Assembly: GCF_009746565.1 (NCBI RefSeq)
Contig: NZ_WRPN01000007.1
Coordinates: forward strand, 1-64,000
Length of the DNA: 64,000 nt
From: Mariniflexile maritimum
GTDB lineage: Bacteria > Bacteroidota > Bacteroidia > Flavobacteriales > Flavobacteriaceae
Reading direction: 5' to 3'
In this document: positions 8,877-16,500 of the stretch, piece after piece
Position numbering within the stretch: the first letter of the stretch is position 1
Layout: every line of letters begins with the position of its first letter
The notes under the pieces: model-generated
The model's database searches: none
The model's input: the letters and a program-made list of their open reading frames with translations, nothing else
Told to the model about the DNA's origin: nothing
Position numbers and translations under genes: made by a program

Positions 8877-9316
8877 AAATCGCTTAATAAACTTCCCCCG
8901 CTACCGCTAGTTTCTAAAACTAGTGGCGGTAAGAATAAGCAAAAACAATAACAAGTTAAACCCGCTGTTCTCTAGTGTACGCTACCCCCCCGCTAGCGCT
9001 AGTTTGTAACTAGTTCCTTACCCCTACTGGTGCTAGTTTACCGTAATGTCTGTCGCTAGTATTTACTAGTGACTACCAAGATTGGTTGACAAAATGGAAA
9101 AATAATTCATAAAATAGTTGTAAGCAAGTTAATTTCTTATTTCAAAAGTAAACGCTATAAAATCAAAATAAAGTCCTACTTTTATACTGTGTTTTGGTTT
9201 AGAAATAAAAACGAACAAAAACCTAAAATATGGTAAGTTTTTGAGAAATTTAAAAACACAAACGTTCTTACACATAAAGCCTTTGTAGGTGTTTTGAATA
9301 TTATGCCTTCGGAAGC
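8877..9316. repeat. C5-C6 spacer with hairpin cluster and second long leader copy
   Basis: No gene. Hairpins: TACCGCTAGTTT-CTAA-AACTAGTGGCGGTA at 8902-8931, CGCTAG/CTAGTT at 8991-9016, and GTCGCTAGTA/ACTAGTGAC at 9052-9073 (a decayed copy of the perfect repeat at 5621-5650). Positions 9031-9304 repeat 5601-5850 with an insertion near 9210-9257. The rhs-derived string ACGTTCTTACACATA starts at 9262. Confidence 0.66.
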
Positions 9317-10309
9317 GTGCTCCCGAACCGACATGGTGGCTCAGATTCTTACAGATATGGATTCCAAGGACAGGAAAAGGATGATGAGATTAAGGGTGAA
9401 GGTAACTCACTTAACTATAAGTACAGGATGCATAACCCTAGAGTGGGTAGGTTCTTTGCTGTTGACCCATTATTTAAAGAATATCCACACAATAGCTCTT
9501 ATGCATTTAGTGAAAACAGAGTTATAGATGGAGTTGAATTAGAAGGTTTAGAATTTTCACCGTATTCTATAGGAAAGGCTGTTGCTAGCAATAGAAAAGC
9601 TTACGAGAAAGCTAATAATAATCCTGAAAAGCTAGCAGAGTTAAGGAGGACTGAAATGGCAGCTTTTACCCTTGTAACAGCTCCTGCATTGGTACTCAAG
9701 CCCATACAAATAGCTTTTTTAGGTTTAGCTATGGGAGACTTAAGTATGGGGATTAATAAATCTGAAGAAGCCAATAAGGCAGAAGAATTGGGTAATTTTC
9801 AAAGAGCTCAATCTTTGAGAAACGAAGTAGGAGAATTGTCTAATGGAGCTATCTTTGAACTTTTTGGAGCAGGTTTAGGATATACTTTAGGAAAAATTGC
9901 TAAATTAAAAAATATTACTAGAGTTAAATTAGATAATTCAAATGTAGTGAACAAAACTTTTGTTGAAGCAGGGTACTTTCCTCCTTACAAAGCAGATATT
10001 ACTTTAGGTGTAATAAAAACACCTAACGAAATAGATAACCTTGTAAGATTATCGGGGTCTAATAATGTTGAAGGAGCTTGGTTAACAACTGCTAAAGAAG
10101 TAGAGGGACTAAGTGCTATACAATTAAAAGATAAATTTTCATTGAAATATGAACCTACTTTAATTACTCCTGTTTCAATTAAGCCAGGTTCTACTGTAAG
10201 AGTTGGAGAAGCTGCTGCTGTTGAAGGATTTGGGACTAGTGGAGGTGGTTTTCAAATAGAGGTTTTAGAAGGAGGGGTAAATTACGGAACCTCAAAAGTT
10301 ATAAAATAA
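9317..10309 (+). CDS. Silent Rhs toxin cassette C6, unassigned enzymatic tip
   Basis: 330 codons counted from GTG (Val of FGSV), in-frame TAA 13 codons upstream. The core end is the [14 protein letters not shown] subtype with [14 protein letters not shown]. After an alanine-rich linker the last ~110 residues read [53 protein letters not shown] and [14 protein letters not shown]. The PAGT/PGST-x-RVG and GGG-x-Q pattern recurs in many polymorphic toxin tips, and ADP-ribosyltransferase or related folds are possible, but I cannot assign one. The cassette's leader is the long repeat shared with C4. Confidence 0.6.
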   Translation: MLPNRHGGSDSYRYGFQGQEKDDEIKGEGNSLNYKYRMHNPRVGRFFAVDPLFKEYPHNSSYAFSENRVIDGVELEGLEFSPYSIGKAVASNRKAYEKANNNPEKLAELRRTEMAAFTLVTAPALVLKPIQIAFLGLAMGDLSMGINKSEEANKAEELGNFQRAQSLRNEVGELSNGAIFELFGAGLGYTLGKIAKLKNITRVKLDNSNVVNKTFVEAGYFPPYKADITLGVIKTPNEIDNLVRLSGSNNVEGAWLTTAKEVEGLSAIQLKDKFSLKYEPTLITPVSIKPGSTVRVGEAAAVEGFGTSGGGFQIEVLEGGVNYGTSKVIK

Positions 10310-10314
10310 TTAAT

Positions 10315-10659
10315 ATGAATAATAGTAAATTTCACAAGTATAATAATAATTTTTTTATAAATAATAAGTTACTGATAGAAGTTCCCGCTTTGATTAAAAA
10401 TTTCTTAATTATTAATGATTTAATTATATTACTTATTGACTCCGACGAATTAAAAGATGATAAAAATATAATTTGTTATAATTTAAAAGGTAAACTGATA
10501 TGGCAAATAGGAGAAGTTTCTAAATTACATGATAGAAATTATTTTACTTCTATTTATATCAATAAAAATAATGAACTTCAAGCCTATAATTTAAATGGGG
10601 TTGAAGTTACAATTAATATTAAAAATGGTTCAATTATTAAAAAAGAATTAATTAAATAG
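10315..10659 (+). CDS. Putative immunity protein for C6
   Basis: 114 aa, 5 bases after the C6 stop. A strand-rich protein with repeats like a small beta-propeller or sandwich (LIINDLIILLID, NIICYNLKGKLIWQIG, ELQAYNLNGVEVTINIKNG). No membrane segment or signal peptide. Its pairing with the C6 tip makes it the cognate inhibitor by inference. Confidence 0.55.
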   Translation: MNNSKFHKYNNNFFINNKLLIEVPALIKNFLIINDLIILLIDSDELKDDKNIICYNLKGKLIWQIGEVSKLHDRNYFTSIYINKNNELQAYNLNGVEVTINIKNGSIIKKELIK

Positions 10660-10671
10660 AAATCCAGCTCC

Positions 10672-10699
10672 ACCGCTAGCGCTAGTTTGTAACTAGTGT
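10672..10699. repeat. Hairpin repeat between C6 and C7
   Basis: CCGCTAGCGCTAGTT-TGT-AACTAGTG, almost the same as the 8991-9016 copy, 12 bases after the C6 immunity stop. Confidence 0.5.
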
Positions 10700-10805
10700 C
10701 GTCAAAGATTTAGAGACAAAAGTTAAAAAAACCAAAAACTACTTTTAAAATTGAGCAGCTTTTATATCATCATATAAAAGTATATATTTAAAGTATAAAT
10801 GTTCT

Positions 10806-11972
10806 TTGAAAACGGTCTTTCCAAGGCAAAAAGATGTAAATCCCTTCGGAAGCGTGCTCCCGAACCGCCATGGCTCTAGTGATAGCTATCGCTACGGCTT
10901 TCAGGGGCAGGAAAAGGATGATGAGATTAAGGGCGAAGGAAATTCTTTGAACTTTACTTTTAGAATGTATGACCCTAGGGTGGGTAGATTTTTTACACCT
11001 GACCCATTAACAGATAAATATCCTTGGTATACACCTTATAGTTTTGCTGGAAACAAGGTAATACAATACAAAGAGCTAGAAGGATTAGAAGAGTTGATTG
11101 CACAAATCGATGATGAATCTCGAATGCCTGCTATGTCAACTGTAAATGGTGAAAAAATAATGTTAAAATTATTTAAGTATGCTATTAAACAAGGACAGCA
11201 ATATGCTAGTAATGCATCTTATCAGTTTGCTTTTTCAAAATTAAATGATGGATGGAAAATGGGAGATAATGGTACAAAATATAATGTCTTTACTTTAAGG
11301 AATTCTCATAATTTAAAAGTAGTAGAAGATATGATTGATGGAAAACCAGTTAAATATAATTTGGCTGTTGCAAATAAAGGGAATCAACATTTTTCTACAT
11401 CTAATGTTCGTAATCACGTTGATGGGTTTAAAAGTAAAGGATGGGAAAAGACCTCTAAAATATTAGGGAAAGCAGATGGGATACTCAAGATTACAAGTTA
11501 TGCTTCATTTATGACAGATGCAATGGACGGAGATGCAAATGGTCTCATGGACACTGCTCTCAGTTATGCAACTGGAAATCCTTTTGTTTCATTAGTTACT
11601 TCAGAGGCTCGAAAAATAACGATGAGTTCTATTAATGACACCAAAATGTATTTAGATAGAGTGTTGACTGAAGGAATGACTTCAAAAGGAATGCAGACTA
11701 CTTCAACATATGTTTCTATGCAACAACAAGCGCAAAGAACAAGTTTCTTTGATGATTTTCAAGTATTAAGAGTTCCTACATCTATTGTTGCTTCATATTT
11801 AGCTGGAGACATAAAAGATTATTCCCAAATGAAAGATTTAATCTTTACTGCTATTGAAAATGGAGAGGAAGAAAATAGTGGGTTCTTGATGCAATTTACA
11901 GATGATAATGTGATTATTAGACATATATTTATAGATGATTCTAATTCTAAACCGGCAAATAGCAATGATTAA
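10806..11972 (+). CDS. Rhs toxin cassette C7, unassigned tip with two downstream partners
   Basis: 388 codons from TTG, in a type-B leader (MKT-x(4)-QKD-x-N before FGSV) like C2 and C9. The shared block begins at 10843; here its middle differs in DNA from the others (gctctagtgatagctatcgc), so this copy has diverged or was converted. The core end is the [14 protein letters not shown] subtype, with YDPRVGRFFTPDP. The tip (~270 aa) contains NKGNQHFSTSNVRNHVDGF, a hydrophobic TSYASFMTDAMDGDANGLMDTAL stretch and a Thr/Ser/Met-rich region. It ends in an acidic DDSNSKPANSND. No family or active site is recognised. Confidence 0.6.
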   Translation: MKTVFPRQKDVNPFGSVLPNRHGSSDSYRYGFQGQEKDDEIKGEGNSLNFTFRMYDPRVGRFFTPDPLTDKYPWYTPYSFAGNKVIQYKELEGLEELIAQIDDESRMPAMSTVNGEKIMLKLFKYAIKQGQQYASNASYQFAFSKLNDGWKMGDNGTKYNVFTLRNSHNLKVVEDMIDGKPVKYNLAVANKGNQHFSTSNVRNHVDGFKSKGWEKTSKILGKADGILKITSYASFMTDAMDGDANGLMDTALSYATGNPFVSLVTSEARKITMSSINDTKMYLDRVLTEGMTSKGMQTTSTYVSMQQQAQRTSFFDDFQVLRVPTSIVASYLAGDIKDYSQMKDLIFTAIENGEEENSGFLMQFTDDNVIIRHIFIDDSNSKPANSND

Positions 11973-11977
11973 TATAT

Positions 11978-12496
11978 ATGGCAAAAACGGCATATTTTTC
12001 TTTAGTTATTTCGATAATATTGTTTTTAACTTACTTAATTATTAAAATATTTGATTTAAAATTCAATGAGGATATATTGTTCTATTTATCAGCAGTCATT
12101 TTGTTTGTATCAATTGTTTTGTTTAGAAAATTAAATACGGAGGAAGTCATTTTTTTATCAAAAAAAGAAGGAAAATATGATGAAGTATTAAGAATTAAAT
12201 ATGACGAATTATTAATTAAAACAATTGATAAAAAGAATGATAATGAGAATGCCTACGACGATATTGATTTTAATAGAATAGATTCTCTTTTAGTTCATGA
12301 TTCTAATAATAAGTATATTAGAAGATATTTCATTGTCTATGTGTCAAAAACTAAAAAGAGAAGTTATTGTAGTCAACCATTAAATATTGATATAAAGACT
12401 CTTGAAATTAAATTGTATTTGGAAAAAAATATAAATCTTTATATTGATACAATGAGTGGGAATTATTTTTTCGGTTTAGATTTTTTAAAACAATGA
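11978..12496 (+). CDS. Two-TM putative immunity protein of C7
   Basis: 172 aa, 5 bases after the C7 toxin stop. Two membrane helices at the N-terminus (YFSLVISIILFLTYLII and ILFYLSAVILFVSIVLF) are followed by a charged cytosolic-type domain (KKEGKYDEVLRIKYDELL). Two-TM layouts like this occur in immunity proteins against membrane-acting toxins. No named family. It could be the real C7 partner, or an extra immunity gene. Confidence 0.5.
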   Translation: MAKTAYFSLVISIILFLTYLIIKIFDLKFNEDILFYLSAVILFVSIVLFRKLNTEEVIFLSKKEGKYDEVLRIKYDELLIKTIDKKNDNENAYDDIDFNRIDSLLVHDSNNKYIRRYFIVYVSKTKKRSYCSQPLNIDIKTLEIKLYLEKNINLYIDTMSGNYFFGLDFLKQ

Positions 12497-12502
12497 AATT
12501 GT

Positions 12503-12988
12503 ATGATGATTAAAATTTTAATTTTATTAGTAAGTGTTTCCATTTCATGTAATAATGAAAAAAGCAGATCTAATGATTGTGAAATTAATTTTCAATCTGT
12601 TGGGATTAGAGATTTTAATTTGGGGGAACAATATAATCAATTATTGACAACGTTAAATAATTATTCTGAAACTCAGTTAGAAGGAGATTCCAGTTTAATC
12701 CTATTTGACGAGTATTCTACTGTTTGTAGCGAGAAGAAAAAGGTAAGCTATAAATTAATATTGAAAGATAAGGTATTGATTGGATATACGTTTATGGTAA
12801 AAATAGAAAATAGCAGAAAAGGATTAGAAGCCTTTAAATTACTTTTAAATGATGCCAAAAAAGATAATGATTTCATAAAAGAAGAAAAATATTCTCATAT
12901 GAAAACTTCAAATAATTGTAAGCGCTTTATCAGAACCCATTCTATTGGTTCAGAAGAATATATTTTTGGAGGAATTCATCTCTTGTAA
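12503..12988 (+). CDS. Lipoprotein, second putative immunity protein of C7
   Basis: 161 aa, 6 bases after the previous gene. A short signal peptide with a lipobox (LLVSVSISC, Cys ~16) marks a lipoprotein, expected at the outer leaflet of the inner membrane or the outer membrane. The mature part is strand-rich (NLGEQYNQLLTTLNNYSE, KVSYKLILKDKVLIGYTFM). No family is recognised. With the two-TM gene this gives C7 two guards, unusual in this array. It may protect in the periplasm or be left over from a lost cassette. Confidence 0.5.
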   Translation: MMIKILILLVSVSISCNNEKSRSNDCEINFQSVGIRDFNLGEQYNQLLTTLNNYSETQLEGDSSLILFDEYSTVCSEKKKVSYKLILKDKVLIGYTFMVKIENSRKGLEAFKLLLNDAKKDNDFIKEEKYSHMKTSNNCKRFIRTHSIGSEEYIFGGIHLL

Positions 12989-13105
12989 AAGCTTTTTTTG
13001 TGTTTGCTATAAAAAGATATATATTTAATCTGCTAAAACGTTCATTGAAATATAAGCTGAGTTTGTAGAAGTAACTAGCCAAAAGATTAATATGCCTTCG
13101 GAAGC

Positions 13106-14146
13106 GTGCTCCCGAACCGACATGGTAGCTCAGATTCTTACAGATACGGATTCCAAGGACAGGAAAAGGATGATGAGATTAAGGGGGAAGGTAACTCACT
13201 TAACTACAAGTACAGGATGCATGATCCGCGTGTTGGACGATTCTTAGCTGTAGATCCATTGAGTACTAACTATCCTTGGAATTCGTCTTATGCTTTTAGT
13301 GAAAACAGAGTTATAGACAGAGTTGAATTGGAAGGAATGGAAAGCGATTTAACAGCCGATAAGAAGAGAAATTTCTTTGACTACATGATATTGGATATTA
13401 AGATACAAATGAGCAGCTTTTTTGGTTTTGGTTTTTCAGATATTAAAGATTTAGAAGATTTAGCAGAATCCAATAGAGATGAAGAAGCTTTAATCAAGGC
13501 GCAAAATTATCGTGATAATAATTTAAAGAATTTAAAAAAGTCAACTAAAGCTCTTAACGGCCTCTCAACGATGTTAGGAACTAGTTTAGTTACTGGTTAT
13601 ACTTTACCTGTTTGGGGACCTGTTGTAGGGGGCGAACTTTTATTGTTTGCAGAATCTGGACCTGTTTGGTCTCAATATTTCACTAGTGCATATACATCAG
13701 GATTTACCTTAAATACTATAGAAAGTGGAGTATATATTGGTTTAGGAAATTTCACAGGTCAAATGATAGCAAATGATTTTAAGATAGATGAAAACATTGA
13801 TTTTGCAGACCCAATTATTGCAGGTTCAACTGGAGGTTTTGGATCTTTGTTAGGAGAGTCCACAATCAAACTTAATTTTGATTCTGAGGGTATGCATTTT
13901 GGTTTTGAAAAGACAGAAGATATAATGAAAAATATTTTTTTTAATAGTTTAGGAGGTAAAGTTTCAGACGAAATCAATTTTATTTTCAAACCCTTAAAGG
14001 AATTTAGTCCAACTGTTGTAAATCCTATAGTTGATTTTGGTTTTGGTTCTGTAATTGAAGCGGGTGAAAATGTGTTAGGAAATGAAGCTGCTGATCTTTC
14101 AAATAGTTCTAAATCCAAAAATAAAACTACAAATGTTAAAAAATAA
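13106..14146 (+). CDS. Silent Rhs toxin cassette C8, tip homologous to C3 and C9
   Basis: 346 codons counted from GTG (Val of FGSV); TAA lies in frame four codons upstream of the Ser-Val, so the tip is untranslated as it stands. The core end is the [14 protein letters not shown] subtype, with [12 protein letters not shown]. The tip has a hydrophobic stretch ([25 protein letters not shown]), then [16 protein letters not shown] ... GGFGSLLGE ... LNFDSEG, and ends Ser/Lys-rich. The NDF-x-IDxxD and GS-x-LG pattern is shared with C3 and C9. I infer a membrane-directed toxin of the same new family. Confidence 0.62.
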   Translation: MLPNRHGSSDSYRYGFQGQEKDDEIKGEGNSLNYKYRMHDPRVGRFLAVDPLSTNYPWNSSYAFSENRVIDRVELEGMESDLTADKKRNFFDYMILDIKIQMSSFFGFGFSDIKDLEDLAESNRDEEALIKAQNYRDNNLKNLKKSTKALNGLSTMLGTSLVTGYTLPVWGPVVGGELLLFAESGPVWSQYFTSAYTSGFTLNTIESGVYIGLGNFTGQMIANDFKIDENIDFADPIIAGSTGGFGSLLGESTIKLNFDSEGMHFGFEKTEDIMKNIFFNSLGGKVSDEINFIFKPLKEFSPTVVNPIVDFGFGSVIEAGENVLGNEAADLSNSSKSKNKTTNVKK

Positions 14147-14492
14147 TAGGGTTTATATTATAATTTCATTAATAATATTTTTACTTATTTTTCAATATTT
14201 TTTTAATAAGAGTATAAAAGATGATATTAATGAAAATAAAGTTGAAACAGTCGCAAAAGTCATAAAAGTAAAGATTGGTGGTAAAATTAAATGTTCAGTT
14301 GTATATAAGTTTAAATATTTAAATAAATTTTATGAACATTCCAAATCTGTAAGTTGTGATGATTATAAAAATTATGAAAACAAGTATTATCGTGTAATTT
14401 TTTCATCTAAAGATTTAGAGCGTAGTTTTCTTTTACTAGATGAAGAAATTAAGTATTCTTCAGTTCCAGATAATCTAAAGGAGATTTTTTAG
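14133..14492 (+). CDS. Single-TM immunity protein for C8
   Basis: 119 aa from ATG 14133, overlapping the toxin end by 14 bases (a longer frame reaches back to 14082, but its extra residues are not membrane-compatible and are not conserved). One N-terminal membrane helix ([18 protein letters not shown]) precedes a soluble domain ending [23 protein letters not shown]. The layout and closing motif match the C3 and C9 partners. Confidence 0.6.
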   Translation: MLKNNRVYIIISLIIFLLIFQYFFNKSIKDDINENKVETVAKVIKVKIGGKIKCSVVYKFKYLNKFYEHSKSVSCDDYKNYENKYYRVIFSSKDLERSFLLLDEEIKYSSVPDNLKEIF

Positions 14493-14588
14493 TATTACAA
14501 CGGCAATTTTTTAAGTCTGGTATTAAAGATTGGCGGTCATGTGTAAAAAATAAGTGAAAAAAGCATACATTTAAAGTGCAAAAGTTCT

Positions 14589-15722
14589 TTGAAAACAACC
14601 TTTTTAGGGCAAAAAGATTTGAATACCTTCGGAAGCGTGCTCCCGAACCGACATGGCAGCTCAGATTCTTACAGATATGGATTTAATGGTAAGGAGAAGG
14701 ATGATGAAGTAAAAGGAGAAGGCGCGCAATATGATTACGGGTTTAGAATTTATGACCCTAAGTTAGGGAAGTTTTTGTCTCAAGACCCTTTGTTTGCAAG
14801 TTATCCATGGCTTACTCCGTATCAATTTGCTGGTAATAGTCCTATTTGGGCAATTGATCTAGATGGTCTTGAAAGTAGAATTGTTACTATTTGGAATGGA
14901 GGACAAAAAGTAATTAGGAAAGGAGAGTATGAAGTAGAACATGGTAATGGTTCTTGGCAACAACTAAAAACAAGTTATTATACTGCATTTGCTAATAATG
15001 AAGGTTGGAAAACAGGAAAACAATCGTATCATGGTTCTACTTCTGGATGGAATGGCCCTGCAAATGGTACGCTTACCATAGATGCTACAGGCAGTGCAGC
15101 AAAAATATCCTTTTTCAAGGCTGGTAAAATGGAAGCTTTTAAAGAATCTCTTTCCTCGGGTAAGCAAGCTGCGAAAGACCTGTTTATTAGTCCAACAGAT
15201 TCTAGAGGAAAGGCTTTTAAAGAGACTTTTTGGACATTTACTGGTTCGGTAGCAACAGCTCCATTGTCAGGTGGGTTTGCAATAACAAAAATTAATAAGA
15301 TAACACCTTTTGTCTTTGCCAAACAAAGTTTTCAAATGGGGTTAATAAAAACAGGGATTAGTGCTGGAAGTCAATATATTATTAATGATAATATAAATTT
15401 TGTCGGGGCACTTTCAGACGGTTATTTAACTACTGGAACAGGTTCATTTATTGGGTCTGCTTTTGAAATTAACTATGACTTTAAAAATGATAGTTTCAGC
15501 AGAAAGTTAATCTTTGGAAAAGGGGAGCATTCAAAATCGATGCAAGATTTTTCTATAGAATTTGGAACCTCATTGTTTTTTGGTTCAAGAAACGATTACT
15601 TCGGAAAACATATTAACGCTTCAGAAACCGAAGGATTGGCCAAAGGACTGGCAACAGGAATGTTAGAAGCTTCCGGGCAATTAGGTAATTATGGAACTCA
15701 AACTGGGATTAAAGAAAAGTAA
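14589..15722 (+). CDS. Rhs toxin cassette C9, tip homologous to C3 and C8
   Basis: 377 codons from TTG in a type-B leader; shared block at 14627. The core end is the FNGKEKDDEVKGEGAQYDYGFRIYDP subtype, as in C5. The tip carries YIINDNINFVGALSD, GSFIGSAFEINYDFKND and an Ala/Gly-rich end (GLAKGLATGMLEASGQLG). The NDN-x-NF / GS-x-IG / DFK motif run matches C3 and C8. A stretch near residues 110-160 (YTAFANNEGWKTGKQSY, GTLTIDATGS) is private to this copy. Predicted membrane-acting toxin by homology within the array; no enzyme motif. Confidence 0.62.
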   Translation: MKTTFLGQKDLNTFGSVLPNRHGSSDSYRYGFNGKEKDDEVKGEGAQYDYGFRIYDPKLGKFLSQDPLFASYPWLTPYQFAGNSPIWAIDLDGLESRIVTIWNGGQKVIRKGEYEVEHGNGSWQQLKTSYYTAFANNEGWKTGKQSYHGSTSGWNGPANGTLTIDATGSAAKISFFKAGKMEAFKESLSSGKQAAKDLFISPTDSRGKAFKETFWTFTGSVATAPLSGGFAITKINKITPFVFAKQSFQMGLIKTGISAGSQYIINDNINFVGALSDGYLTTGTGSFIGSAFEINYDFKNDSFSRKLIFGKGEHSKSMQDFSIEFGTSLFFGSRNDYFGKHINASETEGLAKGLATGMLEASGQLGNYGTQTGIKEK

Positions 15723-15737
15723 TGGAATAATGTATTT

Positions 15738-16139
15738 ATGAAATTTTTTAAGCGCAATATTGTAAGTATAATATTAATAGTGTTTTTCCTTGCATTATCA
15801 ATTAGAATGTTTTTAGGACACTCTGACAGAGTAAATTCTTTACAAGGAAAAGTTTTATTTACTATTTCAAAAATTACTTTTTTAGAACAAGGTAAAGGTG
15901 GTCCTTGGTATAATTATAGTTTTGTTTATCTTCGTAAAGTTTATAGCTCAAGAATTATATTGGGGGAATTGTCCAAAGAGTCTAAAGAGATACAAAAATC
16001 TTACATAGGTAAAAAATACTTTGTTAAGTTCAGTGTAGAAAAACCAAAGTATAGTGAATTGTATTTAGACAAGCCGGTACCAGAAGATTTTGTATATAAA
16101 GAAGGGCAAACGTGGGAAAAGCTACCCGCTCTCCCATAG
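15738..16139 (+). CDS. Single-TM immunity protein for C9
   Basis: 133 aa, 15 bases after the C9 stop. An N-terminal membrane helix (NIVSIILIVFFLALSIRMFL) is followed by a strand-rich domain (WYNYSFVYLRKVYSS) and KKYFVKFSVEKPKYSELYLDKPVPEDF. The same layout and K-Y-(Y/F) ... (Y/L)LD closing motif are present in the C3 and C8 partners. Confidence 0.6.
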   Translation: MKFFKRNIVSIILIVFFLALSIRMFLGHSDRVNSLQGKVLFTISKITFLEQGKGGPWYNYSFVYLRKVYSSRIILGELSKESKEIQKSYIGKKYFVKFSVEKPKYSELYLDKPVPEDFVYKEGQTWEKLPALP

Positions 16140-16201
16140 AGTGCGCCATCGCTAAGTTTGCAACTTGTGGTTAAAGATTGGTACAGGAGTAAGAAAAACA
16201 T

Positions 16202-16231
16202 AAAAGCTTTTACGGAAACGTAAAGGCTTTT
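16202..16231 (+). terminator. Terminator at the end of the cassette array
   Basis: AAAAGCTTTTACG (16202-16214) and CGTAAAGGCTTTT (16219-16231) form a 13-bp stem with one G-U and a GAAA tetraloop, then a T run. It lies 63 bases after the C9 immunity gene; the hairpin repeat at 16150-16170 is between them. A decayed copy without the T run lies at 5570-5594. Confidence 0.65.
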
Positions 16232-16239
16232 TTATTGCC

Positions 16240-16395
16240 CTAAAGCGAAGCCTCATTCTTGGTAAAGAAATCCTTGAATTTTTTAGAGGTCAGCATCTTG
16301 TCAATCATTTTAAATATAATGGCGCTTTTATCGTTATTAAGTTCAGAAATCAATCGCAACTGTTGCTGTGCATGCTTATCTTCAAAAACAACCTC
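16240..16395 (-). pseudogene. Remnant of an XRE/HTH-type regulator C-terminus
   Basis: A minus-strand frame of 51 codons, closed by a stop just upstream, ends in MLTSKKFKDFFTKNEASL preceded by an acidic QQQLRLISELNNDKSAIIFKMIDK. This wording is typical of the tail of small HTH regulators in Flavobacteriia. No HTH part is left, so it is a truncated relic. The surrounding 16140-16500 has no other gene apart from the hairpin and the terminator. Confidence 0.35.
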
Positions 16396-16500
16396 TTAGG
16401 TAAATGTCATAATACAACTCCACACTTTCAATTTAACTATAGTTTTAAAAATTTCAATTAGATTTGTTGCTTATAAATTATACATTTTAGGTAATAATTC

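Noticed and set aside
302..9527. Recurrent frame [25 protein letters not shown] in C1 (302-496), C4 (5762-6067) and C6 (9294-9527)
   Set aside because: Shadow of the shared Rhs block in another frame; it repeats only because the DNA repeats.
14082..14492. Longer start (14082) for the C8 immunity gene
   Set aside because: Would overlap the toxin by 65 bases and place a non-membrane stretch before the TM helix; ATG 14133 fits the family better.
1..16139. Array as simple tandem duplication of one toxin gene
   Set aside because: Only the left block is conserved; tips and most immunity genes are unrelated to each other.
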